64,000 nt of DNA, taken from Zanthoxylum bungeanum (taxonomy: Eukaryota > Streptophyta > Magnoliopsida > Sapindales > Rutaceae). The stretch's first letter is position 1; each line of letters starts with the position of its first letter. The stretch covers positions 310,001 through 374,000 of the forward strand of contig SKCR01023733.1 of assembly GCA_019454045.1 (NCBI GenBank). The letters are read 5' to 3'. Positions 59,615 through 64,000 of this stretch are shown piece after piece. The translations under genes were made by a program, and so were the position numbers. The notes beneath the pieces are model-generated. The model was not told where the DNA came from. It searched no databases and saw only the letters and a list, made by a program, of their open reading frames with translations.

Positions 59615-60457
59615 ATGGCTAGCGAAAACATCACAGTACCGGTCTCTCATGGAGAAAAACCAGAAAAGTTTGGTGGAGCAAACTTTAAATAGTGGCAGAG
59701 CAAAATGCTGTTCTACCTGAAAACTCTCCAATTGACTAATTTCCTTAACGATCCTCCGGGTCCTGTGGAGGGTGAATCGGAAACAGCCAAGGAACTGTGA
59801 GAAGAGACATAGTCGTCTGGCGACTTCTTGTGCAAGAACTACCTTTTGGGTGGACTTCACAATACCATGTACAATGTGTACCAAGGCATGACATATGCGA
59901 AGATTCTCTGGGAATCTCTCGAGAAGAAATACAAAAGCGAGGATGTCGGGCAAAAGAAATTTATTGTGGGTAGGTTCCTGGACTACAAAATGGTAGATTC
60001 AAGAACAATAATGTCTCAGTTGGGTGAACTACAATTGATCATTCATAAAATACTGGATGAGGGAATGAAACTTTGTGAGACGTTTCAAGTTGCCACCATA
60101 ATTGAAAAGTTGCCTCCATCATGGAAGGACTTCAGGAGCTATCTGAAACACAAAAAGAAACAGATGAGCCTTGAAGACCTTGGAGTTCGATTGAGGATCG
60201 AAAAGGACAACAGGAAGTCCGAGAAGGCCAGTTACAAGACTATGGAGTCTGAGGCCAACATCGTCGAGGATGTAAAGGGTAGCAAAAAGAGAAAGAACAG
60301 TGTAGCTGATTCTTCCCAAGCTAACAAGAAGTTCAAGGGGAAGTACTACAAATATAGGAAAAGCGGTCATATGGCAAAAGACTGCAGAAACAATAAGTCT
60401 CAGGACAATGGCAAGAAAAAGAAAAATGAGGCTCATGTCGCTGAAGATGACAGTTAA
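59615..60457 (+). pseudogene. Copia gag, broken
   Basis: The start MASENITVPVSHGEKPEKFGG is followed by three stops within ~70 codons (after GGANFK, AKEL and EET). From 59828 it is open: MTYAKILWESLEKKYKSED, GRFLDYKMVDSRTIMSQLGE, FQVATIIEKLPPSWKDFRSY, then a Lys-rich region and YYKYRKSGHMAKDC. This is the copia gag (UBN2) layout, capsid then zinc knuckle. Both early Cys of the knuckle are Tyr (tac, tat), while His and the last Cys remain, so RNA binding would be lost. Confidence 0.88.
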
Positions 60458-60469
60458 CTGATGAGATCT

Positions 60470-63243
60470 CAGAGATGAACTCTCAACAGTGATAACTGAA
60501 GCCAACTTGGTTGGGAATCCGAGAGAATGATGGGTAGACACTGGGTCTACTTGTCATATCTGTGCTGATAGCAAGATGTTTTCCTCGTATCAGAATGTCG
60601 ATGGTGGCGATCATCTGACTATGGGAAACTCGTATACCTCTAGAGTGGTTGGATAAGGCACAGTGGTTCTGAAGATGACATCTGGAAATGAGCTTATATT
60701 GAAGAATGTTTTGCATATTCCTGATATTCGGAAGAACTTGGTCTCGGGGCTCTCTCCTTAGCAAGAATGGCTTTAAGCTTGTATTTGTTTCTGACAAGTT
60801 TGTATTGACAAAAAATAATGTCTATGTAGGAAAAGGATACCTCACTGAGGGCCTTTTCAAATTCATCGACACAGTGCTAATAATAAAGCTACAACTTCCG
60901 CTTATATTATTGAGTCACAAAATGTATGGCATGGGAGGTTAAGATATGTTAATTATGATACGATGCATACATTAATTAATATGGACCTTATACCTAAATT
61001 TGCATTGAAAGCCAACATAAGTGTGAGGCATGTGTTGAAGCAAAAATACATAGAACATCATAGAATGAAGTTCTGAACCCTTGGAACTTGTGTGATATGA
61101 ATATTGTGCAACCAAGAGGCGGTAAAAAGTATTTTGTCACTTTTATCGATGATAACACAAGATTCTGTTATTGGAATTTGCTGAGGAGTAAAGATGAAGC
61201 TATTCAGAGCTTTATACACTATAAGAACGAATTTGAAAATCAACTTGGCAAGAAAATCAAGAGAATCAGGAGTGATAGAGGTGGTGAATATGTGTCACCA
61301 TTCAGTGAATATTGTTCCGTGCACGGAATTATTCACAAAACTACTGCTCCTTATTCTCCTCAAAAAAACGTGATTGTTGAGCGCAAAAACCGAACGTTGA
61401 AGGAAATGATAAACGCCATGTTGACAAGTTCTGGTTTACCCCAGAACTTGTGGGGGGAAACCTTGCTTTCCGCGAACTACGTTCTAAACAAGCTTCCTCA
61501 CAGAAGATTGGACAAGACACCATATGAGTTGTGGAATTGTCACGTACCTTTTTACAAATACCTAAAAGTGTGGGGGTGTCTTGCCAAAGTAATGGTTTCT
61601 AAACCTAAGAAGGTTAGAATATGACCCAAAACTGTTGATTATATATTCATTGGATATACTCGCAACAATAGTGCGTATCGATTCTTGGTACACAAGTATG
61701 AGATTCCTGACATCAATTCGAAGATGATAATTGAGTCAAAGAATGCGATATTTTGAAGAGACATTTCCTTGTAAGGAAAGACAAAGAAGAGAGTCTCTCA
61801 AAAGAACTATTGATACTGTCAAGAACAGTGATCAGGTTGACCAAAAGTCAGATCAACGTGGAAATGTTGAGGCAAATGAACCTAGACGTTATGAGAAAGC
61901 AATGTCTTCACCAAAGGCACCTTTGTGGAAATAGGCTATTAACAGTGAGATTGATTTAATCCTACAAAATCATACTTGGGAGTTGTTGATCTTCCTCCAG
62001 GTTGTAAGCCATTGGGCTACAAATGGATATTCAAACGGAAGATGAAATGAGATGGATCAATAGATAAGTACAAGGCAAGACTTGTCATAAAAGGTTATAG
62101 ACAAAAGGAAGGCCTTGACTATTTTGACTCATATTCACCAGTGACTCGTATCACATCGATAAGAATGCTCATAGCCATAACAGTTATATTTGGTCTTGAA
62201 ATACATCAAATGGATGTAAGGACGACATTCTTGAATGGTGAATTGGATGAAGAGATTTACATGGAACAGCCAGAAGGGTTTAATGTTCCTAGACAAGAAC
62301 AGAAGGTGTGCAAACTTGTAAAATCCTTGTATGGATTAAAACAAGCACCTAAACAATGACATGAGAAATTGACAAAGTAATATTGTCAAGTGGGTTCAAA
62401 ACCAATGAGTGTGATAAGTGTGTGTACAACAAATCAACTCAAAAAGGATATGTCATTGTGTGTCTCTATGTAGACGATATGCTGATAATTGGTAGTAATC
62501 ATGAACTGATTCAGTTTACCAAGAAAATATTATCCAGCAAATTTGATATGAAAGATTTGGGAGTAGCTAACCTAACTCTTCATCTATCAAAGAATACAGG
62601 CTCAAACATATCGCAATTAGAGTACTCGAGAATCATCGGAAGTCTGATGTATCTCACGAATTGCACACAACCTGATATCGCTCAAGCTGTGAACAGACTT
62701 AGCAGATATACGAGCAATCCAGGACATAACCACTGGAAATCCATAGTAAGAGTTTTGAGGTATCTGAGAGACACTTCAAAATATGGGCTACATTACGAGA
62801 GATAACCTGCTGTTCTAGAGTGATACAGCGATGCTAACTGGATATCTGATACAGTGGATTCCAAATCTACGAGTGGATTTATTTTCACACTTGGTAATGC
62901 AGCCGTGTCATGGAAATCCTCGAGGCAAACATGTATTGCCCGATCTACTATGGAATCAGGGTTCATAGCATTAGAAAAAATAGTGGAAGAAGCAGAATGG
63001 CTTAGAAACTTTCTGGAGGATATTCCTAGTTGGCCCAAACTGGTGCCAGCGATTAGCATATATTGTGATAGCCAATCGGCTATTGGGAGAGCCCAAAATA
63101 CAATGTATAATGGTAAGTCTCGACACATACGTCGGAGACATAATACCATACGTCAACTGCTCTCAAGTGGCATAATATCGATCGATTATGTTAAGTCGAA
63201 GGAAAACCTAGCGGATCCACTAACTAAAGGTTTACCTCGATAG
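60470..63243 (+). pseudogene. Copia pol, near-complete but broken
   Basis: Protease block WVDTGSTCHICAD (~60530), the usual D-[ST]-G-A/S motif as DTGS. Integrase: an MYGMGG-type zinc region (~60920), core FVTFIDDNTRFCYW, RSDRGGEYVSPFSEYC, HKTTAPYSPQKNVIVERKNRTL, then LWGETLLSANYVLNKLPH (61088-61624). RT: HQMDVRTTFLNGEL, MEQPEGFNVP, CKLVKSLYGLKQAP (62200-62355) and [13 protein letters not shown] (62455-62495). RNase [69 protein letters not shown] (62870-63240). Stops sever these blocks, and about 50 residues are missing where DLGVA runs straight into LHLSKNTG. Confidence 0.92.
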
Positions 63244-63865
63244 CAAGTAGAGAAGTCATCGAGGGGAATGAGCTTGAAGCCTATAAATTAAGAATTGTCA
63301 CTGTGGAAACCCAACCTACCTGACTAGAGATCCCAAGATCTAGGTTCAAAAGGGACAACTGAAACTTTGTGCAATTCAAACCAAGCACTTAAGAGTTTTG
63401 TACTCTTTCCCATTCTGATAATGACGTCGAGTGTTGTCTGTCAATGTTAGGATAAGTTGAGGCTTTTAATGATCACTGTATTAGGAGATGAGTCCTAATG
63501 GGGGTAAAGACAGATTATCTCTTCATAGTAGATCACTTATTTCAAGTAAGAAGTGAGGCCGCTTCCATGGGATCTTACAGGATGATTTCCCTAAAGTACT
63601 TGATAAATCTATGACCGCTGTTCAGGGCCGAAATGAACACAACTGTAGAACGGGAAATGGTCGAAGTAAAGCTGTGTGTTGGCAATTGTCTTGGTTTATA
63701 CCAACGGCGGAACAGTTTAAGACTATGGGTCATTTTTCTGCCAAGTAAATCCGATTGTCATTCACTAGGAAATGTTCAAGGCGAAAGCTACCTATTCCGA
63801 TGCAGCTTTAGTTCATGGAAACTCTCTCAAGTGTCTGCATGAATATTTAGAGAATTGTGGGGGAT
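63244..63865 (+). other. 3' untranslated region and polypurine tract of the copia element
   Basis: Non-coding. Ends ttgtgggggat (63855-63865), the plus-strand priming tract. Confidence 0.75.
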
Positions 63866-64000
63866 TGTAGTAAATTCCATAAATTATTGTGTTTGGATGG
63901 AGGAGGGACATGTCTATTAGATGGTACCCCAAGGGGACATGTCCTCCAATTTAGAAGAACTCTCATTTGGCTCCAAATTGTGCATGGAATGGGTATAACC
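63866..64000 (+). mobile_element. 3' LTR of the copia element, partial
   Basis: First 135 bp of the LTR, matching 58032-58166; the rest lies outside the window. Confidence 0.92.

Larger units (their letters stand above)
58032..64000 (+). mobile_element. Ty1/copia element, right end beyond the window
   Basis: Left LTR starts tgtagtaaattc at 58032; the right LTR starts with the same bases at 63866 after a tgtgggggat purine tract and is cut off by the window end. In the 135 shared bases I count about five differences. Gag (59615-60457) and pol (60470-63243) lie between them in copia order, with stops and one internal deletion. The left LTR's inner edge cannot be fixed because the partner LTR is incomplete and no standard primer-binding site is seen. 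The target flank on the left is TGCAT (58027-58031). Confidence 0.88.

Noticed and set aside
1..64000. tRNA, rRNA and other RNA genes
   Set aside because: I looked for cloverleaf-type A/B boxes and rRNA-like blocks; the tRNA-like strings found are retrotransposon primer-binding sites.

Overview
The window reads as nuclear DNA of a flowering plant, most likely a eudicot. It is AT-rich, has GT-AG spliced genes with plant-specific proteins, and is dominated by nested LTR retrotransposons of plant lineages (Ty3/gypsy Tat, Athila and Tekay-like; Ty1/copia). The species cannot be named from the sequence. Only two intact host genes are visible, side by side and convergent near the right end: a three-exon CYSTM small protein gene (54260-55219, +) and a five-exon two-LIM-domain (WLIM1-like) gene (55700-57481, -). 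Every intron boundary of both genes keeps frame.

Layout. 1-2712: most of an old long-LTR-like repeat (copy A). 2860-10377: 3' half of a Tat-lineage gypsy element, comprising an integrase end, ~132-bp tandem repeats, a decayed antisense gene on the minus strand with its own TATA and introns, and a 3' LTR. 10378-10831: host-like spacer with a possible orphan last exon. 10832-15128: a complete non-autonomous Tat element (711/709-bp LTRs, CTACT target duplication) whose gag runs straight into the last residues of pol. 15134-25363: AT-rich spacer, a LINE tail, and decayed gypsy LTRs, including a minus-strand Tekay-like LTR with pol remains. 25364-34778: a large element with two ~3.9-kb LTRs around only ~1.5 kb of non-coding interior. 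34779-36126: a minus-strand LTR-like piece.

36127-52320: a three-level nest. An old LTR (copy B of the 1-2712 family) is split by a minus-strand Athila-type gag-pro element with no RT or integrase (36197-42547, GTGTC duplication), then by a ~9.2-kb decayed copia element (43090-52276) whose right LTR has lost ~660 bp. 53512-53927: a small minus-strand Helitron-like element whose 3' hairpin is amplified about five-fold. 58032 to the window end: another copia element, starting 550 bp upstream of the LIM start codon, with a striking 52-bp x 6 CpG-rich array in its 5' region and broken gag and pol frames.

How it works together. The two host genes encode a membrane-associated stress-type peptide and an actin-bundling or transcription-type LIM protein; nothing shows that they cooperate. 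The rest is a record of retrotransposition, nesting, deletion and cytosine-methylation-type decay. No autonomous intact element, RNA gene or CRISPR array was found. The most unusual structures are the antisense spliced gene of the Tat element, the hairpin arrays in the giant LTRs, the 52-bp GTTCGAA array and the tandem Helitron ends. These are noteworthy, but I cannot claim that any is a new biological system.
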